A stretch of 13,349 nt of DNA, from contig WOZC01000129.1 in assembly GCA_011620465.1 (NCBI GenBank), forward strand, positions 1 through 13,349. Reading direction: 5' to 3'. The notes under the pieces are model-generated. The model was not told the DNA's origin, made no database searches, and saw nothing but the letters and a program-made list of their open reading frames with translations. The stretch is from Anaerolineaceae bacterium (GTDB lineage: Bacteria; Chloroflexota; Anaerolineae; Anaerolineales; Anaerolineaceae). Below are positions 7,546 to 13,349 of this stretch, one piece after another (position 1 is the first letter of the stretch; each line of letters starts with the position of its first letter). The translations under genes and the position numbers were made by a program.

Positions 7546-8304
7546 CTAATTTCCACCAAGACCACGGCGTCCTCCCCTGCCGCCAAAGCCTTCCATATCA
7601 TCCATTCCAAACCTGCGCATCTCAAACCTTCCCATGTGATTCATTCCGAAAATGCCCATTCCAAATCTAACAGGCATTTCTTCCAATTGTGCAATCAGCA
7701 GGTCTGCTTGAGCCTGAGTGATCGAACCGGCTTCTACCTCAGCATTAATTGCTTCAGTCATGGCTTGTTTGTAGTTTTCAGTAAAGGTGCTTGATTGTTG
7801 CAGCGCCAAATAAGCTCCTCGCAAATCGGCTTCTTCCTGAGTTATCACGCCTTCTTCCACCAACGCGTCAATCTTTGCCTGTTCTACAGTCTTAACAGCC
7901 GATTCAAGCTCGCTCTCGCTGATACCTAAAGCTTCAGCCAGAAAAACGACTCGATCAAATTCATCTTTTTCAGCCGCAGTCAAAAAACGGTATAAAGACG
8001 TAAATTTGGGATCACCAGCCTTGAGTGTTTCCGACTGGGTGGCTGTGATGTACTCAGCATCTAACGCGGTATCCACAGCGGAAGTAAATGCCTTTTCCTG
8101 GGCTGCGGTCAATTCGTCTACAGTAATACCCAAAGCGGCAGCAAGATCTTCGTATGCACCGCCTGTTATTATTTGTGTCATCGAACTGGCAGAAGGTGAA
8201 CTTTCTGTCGAAGCTGAAACCGCCTTCACCAAATGTCCTGACAGGAGCACTCCGCCAACCAAAAGTGCTACGATAGTTATTGAAATTATAGTTTTCTTTT
8301 TCAT
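7546..8304 (-). CDS. Secreted helical-repeat protein with Met/Gly/Arg-rich tail, function unknown
   Basis: A 252-aa protein with a clear signal peptide (MKKK, then a hydrophobic core about 5-22). The mature part is built from related helical units: LAAALGITVDEL with AEYIT (about 54-88), LAEALGISESEL with EEGVITQEEAD (about 122-160) and a partial third unit, EAGSITQAQADLL (about 191-203). The pattern LAxALGI...EL...A...G.ITQ..AD recurs in exported proteins of Chloroflexota and Actinobacteria with no settled function. The last 42 residues are unlike the rest: six Met (216, 221, 224, 229, 234, 237), one His, and many Gly, Arg and Phe in GM/RFGM units. Met-rich tails in exported proteins can bind copper or silver; that is only a possibility here. 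The ATG at 8304 has AGAAGG five nt upstream. It is a single-gene unit with its own terminator. Confidence 0.85.
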   Translation of the reverse strand: MKKKTIISITIVALLVGGVLLSGHLVKAVSASTESSPSASSMTQIITGGAYEDLAAALGITVDELTAAQEKAFTSAVDTALDAEYITATQSETLKAGDPKFTSLYRFLTAAEKDEFDRVVFLAEALGISESELESAVKTVEQAKIDALVEEGVITQEEADLRGAYLALQQSSTFTENYKQAMTEAINAEVEAGSITQAQADLLIAQLEEMPVRFGMGIFGMNHMGRFEMRRFGMDDMEGFGGRGGRRGLGGN

Positions 8305-8451
8305 ATTACCTTCTTTCTAATCCATCAAAGGATTGCCATAAGTGTAGAGGATTTTTGGCGCGCAAAGGTTTACAAAGTGTATATTTTGTTTTGATAACCT
8401 CGTAGTCCTCGTTTATTTCGTGGTCAGGAGGCGTTCATCATTGAAAAGAAG

Positions 8452-8473
8452 AAAATGCCTGTAAAATGCCTGT
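8452..8473. repeat. 11-bp tandem direct repeat upstream of the GNAT/ABC-F promoter
   Basis: AAAATGCCTGT occurs twice back to back (8452-8462, 8463-8473), with AAA following. The period equals about one helical turn and the repeat ends 7 bp before the -35 box at 8481. Winged-helix response regulators commonly use 11-bp-spaced direct repeats in this position. The regulator is unknown. Confidence 0.85.
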
Positions 8474-8480
8474 AAATTCC

Positions 8481-8508
8481 TTGACAATGGTATTATTTGT
8501 CATAAAAT
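8481..8508 (+). promoter_or_regulatory. Strong sigma-70-type promoter with internal inverted repeat
   Basis: A perfect -35 TTGACA (8481-8486), a 16-bp spacer and -10 TAAAAT (8503-8508, five of six matches). Transcription should begin near 8515-8516, at the ATG of the short ORF. An inverted repeat, TGACAA (8482-8487) with TTGTCA (8497-8502) and 9 bp between, covers the -35 box and the spacer, where a bound repressor would block RNA polymerase. Confidence 0.8.
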
Positions 8509-8515
8509 AATTACT

Positions 8516-8608
8516 ATGAACAGCAAAAAACACCTGATCACCTTTGTCATAAAGAGTGCCGTCTCTGGAGCTCTCTTTGGCATTGGTCGGATTGCGTCTG
8601 TTAGCTGA
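8516..8608 (+). CDS. Short leader-peptide ORF (30 aa), probably leaderless
   Basis: An ATG-to-TGA frame of 30 codons, too short for routine gene calling. The peptide begins MNSKKHLITF, has a mildly hydrophobic middle (VSGALFGIG) and ends RIASVS. The ATG lies 7 nt after the -10 box, so the predicted transcript begins at or beside the start codon with no room for a Shine-Dalgarno site. The stop is 25 nt before a strong intrinsic terminator, and codons 24-27 (8585-8595) can pair with that terminator's loop. The position of promoter, short ORF, terminator and then resistance-like genes matches leader peptides that sense ribosome stalling. The peptide itself need not have a function. A chance ORF inside a short regulatory RNA is the alternative. 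Confidence 0.55.
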   Translation: MNSKKHLITFVIKSAVSGALFGIGRIASVS

Positions 8609-8652
8609 TTTCACGAAACATCCAAATCATCAGAACCACGGGCAATCCAACC
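8585..8652 (+). promoter_or_regulatory. Candidate antiterminator pairing (attenuator)
   Basis: GGTCGGATTGC (8585-8595, inside the leader ORF) is complementary at 10 of 11 positions to GCAATCCAACC (8642-8652); the one mismatch is C8588 with A8649. The second segment contains the whole terminator loop plus the inner base of each arm, so the two structures cannot both form fully. A ribosome translating codons 23-28 would cover the first segment and favour termination. A ribosome stalled early in the ORF would leave it free and favour read-through. Upstream, AGTGCC (8555-8560) with GGCATT (8579-8584) could form a hairpin stacked next to this helix. Confidence 0.5.
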
Positions 8653-8664
8653 CCGTGGTTTTTT
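8634..8664 (+). terminator. Intrinsic terminator between leader ORF and GNAT gene
   Basis: A 9-bp GC-rich stem, AACCACGGG (8634-8642) with CCCGTGGTT (8652-8660), has a 9-nt loop and ends in six T (8659-8664). It lies 55 bp before the GNAT start, so it must be bypassed for the operon to be expressed from the 8481 promoter. The 3' arm can also pair with a second AACCAC copy just downstream (8655-8660 with 8668-8673), an alternative hairpin that would break the terminator. Confidence 0.88.
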
Positions 8665-8719
8665 GTTAACCACAACTTGAAAACAGTAATTGTGAACCAT
8701 AAATAAAAAGGGTAAAAAA

Positions 8720-9736
8720 ATGAAAACAACAGAAATTTATCTCATCAAAAATGCCCCTCAAATCGATGGGTTAGTTTTTCGTCATTTCGAAGGCGAAAGT
8801 GATTACCTCAAGATGCTGGCAATATACACGAATTTGCATTCTGTCGGACAATATTCTGGTGAAACCACCCTCAATAGCCTCAACGCTGAATTTGCTAATC
8901 TGAGCAACTGTGACCCTCACGACGATCTGATTTTCGCTGAAATCAACGGGCAGACTGTGGCGTTTTGCCGGTTTTACTGGGAGCGCCAGATATCTACCCG
9001 GGAGTACGCCTATGCCATCATGTTCAGGGTTGACCCTGCCTGGCAAGCGAAAGGCATCGAACAAGCCCTGATCGAATGGGGTGAGTCTCGCGGTCGGCAT
9101 TATGCCTCGGTCCTGCCTGAAGGCGAAGCTGGTTTCTTCCTTGCATCTTCCCGTGAACCCGATCAAACCCGTTTCCAGATATTGGTCGGTTCAGGATACG
9201 AAATTAAGCGATACTACCATTCGATGAGCCGCCCGCTTACAGACCTGCCAGAAAGCCCGTTGCCGGAAGGTATAAGCGTTCGACCTGCACTGCCCAAAGA
9301 TTATCGCAAGATTTGGGATGCGGCAAGCGAGGCTTTCAAGGATGATTACGAAGCATCAGACCCTACCGAGGAGTGGTACCAGAGCTATATCTCAAACCCG
9401 AATTTTCAGCCATTCCTTTGGCAGGTTGCCTGGGATGTCGATGAGGTGGTTGGGTCGGTACAGAACTACGTCTCAATGAAGGAAAACGAGTTGGAAAATC
9501 GCTGGCGAGGGTACACGGAGGTGATTTCCGTCCGAAGGGAATGGCGCGGTCGCGGCAATGCGCACGCCTTGATCTGCCGGTCGATGGCAATGTTTAAATG
9601 TCTAAATATGGACGAAGTCGCCCTCACCGCTGATACGCAAAACCCAACCGGAGCGATGCACCTCTATACCAACCTGGGCTACCGACCTTATCTGACCCAG
9701 CTGGAGCTGCAAAAACCCGTGTCCTTGGAAAAGTAG
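8720..9736 (+). CDS. Tandem-domain GNAT family N-acetyltransferase
   Basis: A 338-aa protein with two GNAT-type halves. The N-terminal half (about 18-175) keeps strand and helix patterns (LIFAEINGQTVAFCRFYW; FRVDPAWQAKGIEQALIEW) but its acetyl-CoA loop is poorly preserved, so it may be inactive. The C-terminal half (about 186-335) has a good motif A, TEVISVRREWRGRGNAHAL (266-284), with the acetyl-CoA loop RGRGNA, then ALTADTQNPTGAMHLYTNLGY, the usual motif B block. The double-GNAT layout resembles mycothiol synthase and related acetyltransferases; the substrate cannot be told. The ATG at 8720 has an AAGGG about 7 nt upstream. It sits between an attenuator-like leader and an ABC-F gene 34 bp downstream, so it is the first main gene of a two-gene operon. 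Drug acetylation is a possibility suggested only by context. Confidence 0.88.
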   Translation: MKTTEIYLIKNAPQIDGLVFRHFEGESDYLKMLAIYTNLHSVGQYSGETTLNSLNAEFANLSNCDPHDDLIFAEINGQTVAFCRFYWERQISTREYAYAIMFRVDPAWQAKGIEQALIEWGESRGRHYASVLPEGEAGFFLASSREPDQTRFQILVGSGYEIKRYYHSMSRPLTDLPESPLPEGISVRPALPKDYRKIWDAASEAFKDDYEASDPTEEWYQSYISNPNFQPFLWQVAWDVDEVVGSVQNYVSMKENELENRWRGYTEVISVRREWRGRGNAHALICRSMAMFKCLNMDEVALTADTQNPTGAMHLYTNLGYRPYLTQLELQKPVSLEK

Positions 9737-9770
9737 CCAGAAAAACGTTGAAAAAGAACGAGGAGACCTC

Positions 9771-11318
9771 ATGTTACAAGTCAACCGCATTAGTAAACGC
9801 TTTGGGTATAACCAGGTGTTAAAGGATGTGACCATCAACCTGATTGACGGCGAACATGTTGGGCTGGTCGGTGCCAATGGTAGCGGCAAGACAACCCTGC
9901 TCGAGATCATTGCTGGCAATCTTCAGCCTGATAGCGGCAGTATGATCACCAGCAGTGGCGATTTGATTGGTTATCTACCTCAAAACCCAATCGCCATCCA
10001 GGCCGAGACGATTGCTGATTCAATGCTATTAGCCTTAAATCAAACCAACCCTTACCCCAGCCAGGAGATTTCCGCTCGGGAGGAAGCAGATGCCAGGAAG
10101 CTCCTGGCTAATCTCGGTTTGGGTTACCTTTCACTCGCTGCCCCTCTCAGGACGCTCAGTGGCGGGGAAGGAACGCGCATCCAATTGGCTGCCTTGCTCT
10201 TGCAGCGACCGGAAATCTTGCTTTTGGATGAACCGACCAACCATCTTGATATCCCTGCCTTGGAATGGTTGGAGAAATTTGTCATTGCATACCCTGGCAT
10301 TGTGCTGCTGATCTCGCACGACCGGGTTTTCCTCGACCGAACAGTCGAAACCATCTATGAACTCGATGAAGGTAAGGAAGGGATCCGCAAGTTTCCTGGT
10401 AATTATTCCAATTACGCGAAACTGGTTGCCCAGGAAAAACAAAAAGCATACGAACTCTGGAAGGACCAGGAAGTAGAGATCAAACGGTTAAGGGGTGATT
10501 GGCTCGCTACAGCTGAGCAAGCCCGGGCAACTGAAAAAAGCACCAAGGATTCCAAGGCCCGCCGTTATGCCAAAAAGGTCGCAAAAAAGGGCACAGCCAA
10601 GAAGAAACGATTGGAGCGTTACCTGGAATCTTCCGAACGGATCGAAAAGCCAATGGACACCTGGCGCATAAACATCAATTTTGCTGAAGCGGAACATCAA
10701 AGCCAGCAATTGTTGATAATGGAAGACCTCTCTTTCGGCTACGCGGACACCCCCCTTTTCAAAGACTTGAATTTGACCATAACCGCTGGTCAGCGGGTTG
10801 CGCTGGTCGGAGCGAATGGCTCTGGCAAAAGCACATTGCTCAAGATATTGATGAGGCAATTACCGGCAGATTCAGGAACCTATCGTTGGGGCAAGAGTGT
10901 AGTAATTGGTTACATGCCTCAAAAGCAGGAAGACCTCGACCCTCACTTTACACCCATTGAACAAATCCAAGCAGTCAAGGGTATGGATTTAAGTGAAACC
11001 TATCATTTTTTGCACTATTTCCTCATAGATGAGGACCATGCCGTTCTGCCCACATCCGCATTAAGCTTTGGTCAGCGCTCAAGGCTGTTGTTAGCCCGCC
11101 TCGTAGCGCAAGGAGCTAATTTTTTGGTGCTCGATGAACCTGTTAATCATCTCGATATTCCTTCGAAAGAACAATTTGAAAAGGCGTTGGATGCTTTCAA
11201 AGGTGGCATGCTGCTGGTCGCGCACGACCGCGCTTTCATTGCCCGCACCTGCAATACGCTTTGGAAGTTGAAGGAAGGTAGTGTTCAGGTAGACATACCG
11301 AACGAGGATTGGATGTAA
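9771..11318 (+). CDS. ABC-F family ATPase (ribosome-associated type)
   Basis: A 515-aa protein with two ABC domains and no membrane segment, as in the ABC-F family, whose members act on the ribosomal E site in translation or antibiotic protection. Domain 1 has Walker A GANGSGKTT (34-42), signature LSGGE (129-133), Walker B LLLDEP with E154 and H183. A basic, coiled-coil-like linker follows (about 205-300, rich in K and R between 250 and 281), the part that reaches into the ribosome in known members. Domain 2 has GANGSGKST (347-355), Walker B LVLDEP with E456, and H485. Its signature reads LSFGQ (431-435) instead of LSGGQ, a small departure at the ATP-contacting loop. AGGAG five nt before the ATG supports the start. 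Whether it is a housekeeping factor or a resistance protein cannot be settled here, though an attenuator-like leader favours the latter. Confidence 0.93.
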   Translation: MLQVNRISKRFGYNQVLKDVTINLIDGEHVGLVGANGSGKTTLLEIIAGNLQPDSGSMITSSGDLIGYLPQNPIAIQAETIADSMLLALNQTNPYPSQEISAREEADARKLLANLGLGYLSLAAPLRTLSGGEGTRIQLAALLLQRPEILLLDEPTNHLDIPALEWLEKFVIAYPGIVLLISHDRVFLDRTVETIYELDEGKEGIRKFPGNYSNYAKLVAQEKQKAYELWKDQEVEIKRLRGDWLATAEQARATEKSTKDSKARRYAKKVAKKGTAKKKRLERYLESSERIEKPMDTWRININFAEAEHQSQQLLIMEDLSFGYADTPLFKDLNLTITAGQRVALVGANGSGKSTLLKILMRQLPADSGTYRWGKSVVIGYMPQKQEDLDPHFTPIEQIQAVKGMDLSETYHFLHYFLIDEDHAVLPTSALSFGQRSRLLLARLVAQGANFLVLDEPVNHLDIPSKEQFEKALDAFKGGMLLVAHDRAFIARTCNTLWKLKEGSVQVDIPNEDWM

Positions 11319-11470
11319 CGAACGATTTTTGGAAGGCAATGCAAGTCAGAAAGAAAGCTCTCCGTATTCAATGAAGATATACATCGGAGTGGAACACACA
11401 AAGTCACAAGTTTCGTAATGTTACCGGCGTTGCTATACCGACCTACGCTTCAGCCTGTCCAAAAAACCGT

Positions 11471-11503
11471 ATATTAAAAGAGATGGCTGGTGAGCCACCT
11501 CTT
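11471..11503 (-). terminator. Intrinsic terminator of the anchored unknown protein gene
   Basis: Arms 11493-11503 and 11478-11488 with a 4-nt loop. Read on the minus strand the stem is 11 bp with one G-U pair, followed by a U-rich tail (UUUUAAUAU, 11479-11471). On the plus strand the same position is an A-C mismatch and there is no T run, so it serves the minus-strand gene ending at 11521. No clear terminator was found for the ABC-F gene in 11319-11520. Confidence 0.75.
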
Positions 11504-11520
11504 ACTTGGGATTGTCGTAA

Positions 11521-12336
11521 TTAATTCGGCAGGTTAAACTCCCAAATACCAGCAACTCTCCCCGAAAAAGCATCGGTCACAAATTGGCTGAATGTTTCCA
11601 TTGCTTTTTCGTTCTTGGCATAGGGGGTATCTTCCTTGATCCTGTACCCGGAGATACCGGGTTCCTCGTAGCATTCTAACTCGATGCCTGGGAATTCGTC
11701 ATCCATAAGCTTTGCAATGGTATCCACATCAAGGGTTTCACAATATTGGCTTTCGTTTGGAAAACTATTCACTTCAGTAATTTTCACAATTATTGATCTT
11801 TGAAGAAAGTCATGGGGAATATCTTTAAAAATCAGGCGGTCCACCCTGTATGGAGCTTCTTCAATCATGGATGGCAGACATTCTTTCTCTTGTGCATCAT
11901 CATTCATCGAAATATGGCAAGCGCTGCCATCACGATAGTGGAACAAGCCCTCCACCAAGTCGAACCCTGCATACTGGTATTCCTGACCGTCAATTTCAAT
12001 GGAAGCCTTACTAATCTTCCAATCTCGCCAATCTTTCAATTGCATTCTCACTTCTACTACTGCGTCATCTCCTGAGCGCTCTACACTCTGCACTGCCATA
12101 GTGAGCCCGGATGAAAAAACTTCCATCGTGAGGTGCTTAATATCGTCCGCTGCGGCAGCCTCTGTTCCCACAGGGCTTTTCTGAGTTACTACAATAGTGT
12201 CCTCTATCGGAGGGTTCACTACCTCTTGATCTTTAGTATTTCCAAACCAAGTGCTCAAAAGATAATACATACCTACAATCACGATTGCCGCGATTGCAAT
12301 GCTTGCAATGCGTCTGATACCTGTTTTATTTTTCAT
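11521..12336 (-). CDS. Membrane-anchored extracytoplasmic protein, function unknown
   Basis: A 271-aa protein not recognised as any known family. It starts with a basic N-terminus (MKNKTGIRR), then one hydrophobic segment (about 10-28) that acts as an anchor or uncleaved signal. A Thr/Pro/Ala-rich linker follows (about 30-65) and then a soluble domain rich in beta-strand-like stretches (for example LTMEVFSSGLTMAVQSVERS and DDAVVEVRMQLKDW). The soluble part holds four cysteines (near residues 140, 153, 199 and 222), which could form disulfides outside the cell. The build resembles exported beta-sandwich domains found in many Gram-positive-like and Chloroflexota genomes, but that is only a shape argument. 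AAAGGG lies about 8 nt before the ATG at 12336. It is a single-gene unit, with a terminator after it and an inverted repeat 24 bp upstream of its start. Confidence 0.75.
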   Translation of the reverse strand: MKNKTGIRRIASIAIAAIVIVGMYYLLSTWFGNTKDQEVVNPPIEDTIVVTQKSPVGTEAAAADDIKHLTMEVFSSGLTMAVQSVERSGDDAVVEVRMQLKDWRDWKISKASIEIDGQEYQYAGFDLVEGLFHYRDGSACHISMNDDAQEKECLPSMIEEAPYRVDRLIFKDIPHDFLQRSIIVKITEVNSFPNESQYCETLDVDTIAKLMDDEFPGIELECYEEPGISGYRIKEDTPYAKNEKAMETFSQFVTDAFSGRVAGIWEFNLPN

Positions 12337-12359
12337 TTTTCGAACCCTTTCTTGTACTA

Positions 12360-12397
12360 CTTTGTCATAATAATTCCACTGTTGGAATATGTCAAAG
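12360..12397. repeat. Imperfect inverted repeat upstream of the anchored protein gene
   Basis: Nested arms read CTTTG/CAAAG, then CAT/ATG after one T-T mismatch, then ATTCCA/TGGAAT (12373-12378 and 12383-12388) around a CTGT loop, with a 4-nt bulge on one side. It lies 24-61 bp before the start at 12336 on that gene's strand, so it can be an operator or a hairpin in the 5' leader. Confidence 0.65.
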
Positions 12398-12583
12398 TTG
12401 GTACCTGAGAATAGGTGGTCGTACTCTCACCCCGGTAACCGGTTTTTGGTTCATATTTTCCCTCTATCTTTACTACTTATAGAACATAACATATTATCAC
12501 GTAAATCTATTTTGCATTTTTTTTTCAAATGCTCAAATCGAATCCTCGCAGTTTCATCTAGGCTTTTTTCTAAATGGTAATGT

Positions 12584-12602
12584 TTCTATACACATTCTAT
12601 AC
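12584..12602. repeat. 11-bp-spaced direct repeat TTCTATAC
   Basis: TTCTATAC at 12584-12591 and again at 12595-12602, separated by ACA, with a degenerate third copy (CTCTATGA) after it. An 8-bp site repeated every 11 bp is the geometry of PhoB/OmpR-type operator boxes. It lies about 115 bp before tgt and about 250 bp before the anchored protein gene. Confidence 0.55.
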
Positions 12603-12715
12603 TCTATGAAGAACTTCACCTCCTGCAGTAGAAGTGCAAATCCCATTACTAATTTGACCACGACATGTACGGAGATAATACAAGGTAAAATTGGGTAGGT
12701 TTTTCAAAGGAAGAT

Positions 12716-13349
12716 ATGAACGACATCGAGAATTTAAGCGCCAACAATTCGAACAAAAGCTTCGACTATAAAATCATCGCGAAAGATGGCAATGCCCGCG
12801 CTGGCGAATTCCGCACACCTCATGGTGTCATCCAAACGCCGGTTTTTGCACCGGTTGGCACCCAGGCAACTGTCAAAGCGATCACACCTGCCCAACTGGA
12901 AGAGTTGGATGCTTCTCTTGTCCTCGCGAACACCTACCACCTTTTCTTGCGCCCTGGGGATGAGCTTGTCGCAAAAATGGGTGGGCTGCACGAGTTCATG
13001 CAATGGCACAAACCGATGCTGACCGACTCGGGCGGCTTTCAGGTTTTCTCCCTTGCAAATATGCGAAAAGTTGACGAAGATGGGGTGACTTTCAAATCGC
13101 ATATTGACGGTTCCATGAAACGCCTGACCCCCGAAAGTTCCATCCAGATCCAAGAAAACCTGGGTGCGGACATTATCATGGCTTTCGATGAATGTTCTGA
13201 TCCCACCAACCGCGACTATGTCGAGCAGGCAATGAATCGCACGCATCACTGGGCACAGCGCTGCCTGGAAGCAAAAAAACGCGAAGACCAGGCACTTTTT
13301 GGGATTGTTCAGGGCGGTGTCTTCGATGACTTGCGGGAGCAATCGGCTC
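12716..13349 (+). CDS. tgt: tRNA-guanine transglycosylase, N-terminal part (3' end outside window)
   Basis: The first 211 residues of Tgt (the full protein is usually about 370-400 aa). The enzyme swaps guanine at position 34 of GUN-anticodon tRNAs for the queuosine precursor preQ1. Clear motifs: TPVFAPVGTQATVKAI (41-56), ANTYHLFLRPG (71-81), DSGGFQVFSL (104-113, with the active-site aspartate D104), AFDEC (156-160, base-recognition aspartate D158) and GIVQGG (196-201). The frame runs to the right edge without a stop. The ATG at 12716 has AAAGGA about 4 nt upstream. The N-terminal 17 residues (Asn/Ser-rich) extend beyond the usual start, but no other start codon with a better ribosome site is seen before the conserved core. 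The rest of the gene lies beyond the window. Confidence 0.96.
   Translation, partial: MNDIENLSANNSNKSFDYKIIAKDGNARAGEFRTPHGVIQTPVFAPVGTQATVKAITPAQLEELDASLVLANTYHLFLRPGDELVAKMGGLHEFMQWHKPMLTDSGGFQVFSLANMRKVDEDGVTFKSHIDGSMKRLTPESSIQIQENLGADIIMAFDECSDPTNRDYVEQAMNRTHHWAQRCLEAKKREDQALFGIVQGGVFDDLREQSA

Larger units (their letters stand above)
12337..12715. other. 379-bp AT-rich intergenic region between divergent genes
   Basis: No credible gene. It separates the anchored protein (-) from tgt (+) and should contain both promoters. It holds an imperfect inverted repeat (12360-12397), a short palindrome CCGGTAACCGG near 12434-12444, a T run with flanking GCATTT/AAATGC arms (12514-12532) and a TTCTATAC direct repeat (12584-12602). 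A weak tgt promoter is possible (TTGACC at 12654-12659, TAATAC at 12676-12681, 16-bp spacer), but the -10 match is poor. Confidence 0.6.

Noticed and set aside
12434..12444. CCGGTAACCGG followed by T5
   Set aside because: A 4-bp stem is too short for a terminator and no gene ends just before it; left as a note only.
12389..12580. 63-codon plus-strand frame in the 12337-12715 gap
   Set aside because: No ribosome site, AT-driven composition, and it runs across the inverted repeat and T run; no sign of coding.
12617..12623. CACCTCC, identical to the 16S anti-Shine-Dalgarno core
   Set aside because: Seven bases can match by chance. Its reverse complement on the minus strand is a good ribosome site but leads to no start codon at a proper distance.
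12734..13342. 202-codon minus-strand frame
   Set aside because: It is the antisense shadow of tgt, whose motifs are unmistakable on the plus strand.
1..13349. CRISPR array, tRNA, rRNA, insertion sequence or phage remnants
   Set aside because: No spaced repeats, cloverleaf-like sequences, terminal inverted repeats or transposase/integrase motifs were found on either strand.

Overview
This window reads as a chromosomal segment of a free-living bacterium of moderate GC content. The mix fits a Chloroflexota/Anaerolineae-type genome: a single RelA/SpoT-type protein, a thioredoxin-CcdA fusion, a secreted protein with LAxALGI...ITQ repeats, mixed GTG/TTG starts and one very short leader. The phylum is an inference from gene style; no rRNA or other marker gene is present. 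There is no transposase, integrase, CRISPR array or tRNA.

Layout, left to right. (1) The 3' end of an ABC exporter gene (+) converges on a YigZ/IMPACT-family gene (-). (2) Diverging from YigZ is a small DUF1294 membrane protein (+), followed by a 617-aa RSH (ppGpp metabolism) protein on a TTG start. Its hydrolase site is intact but its synthetase site looks dead. (3) Next comes a 547-aa membrane thiol-redox protein (+) with two thioredoxin-like domains and a CcdA/DsbD-type membrane core, closed by a strong terminator. (4) A minus-strand pair follows: alanine racemase (alr), overlapping by one base a PHP-domain phosphoesterase. A perfect 14-bp tandem repeat lies upstream of alr. (5) A minus-strand secreted protein with helical repeats and a Met/Gly/Arg-rich tail has its own terminator. 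(6) A plus-strand unit contains a strong promoter, a 30-codon ORF starting at or next to the predicted transcription start, an intrinsic terminator, then a tandem-GNAT acetyltransferase and an ABC-F ATPase. (7) A minus-strand anchored protein of unknown function has its own terminator and a 379-bp upstream region holding several repeats. (8) The window ends inside tgt (tRNA-guanine transglycosylase, +).

The most interesting element is unit 6. Eleven bases inside the short ORF (8585-8595) can pair at 10 of 11 positions with the loop and inner stem bases of the downstream terminator (8642-8652). This is the layout expected for ribosome-controlled transcription attenuation of a GNAT plus ABC-F operon, as known for several antibiotic-inducible resistance genes. 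A 6-bp inverted repeat overlaps the promoter and an 11-bp tandem repeat sits just upstream, so a second layer of control by a DNA-binding protein is possible. The drug or stress sensed cannot be read from the sequence.
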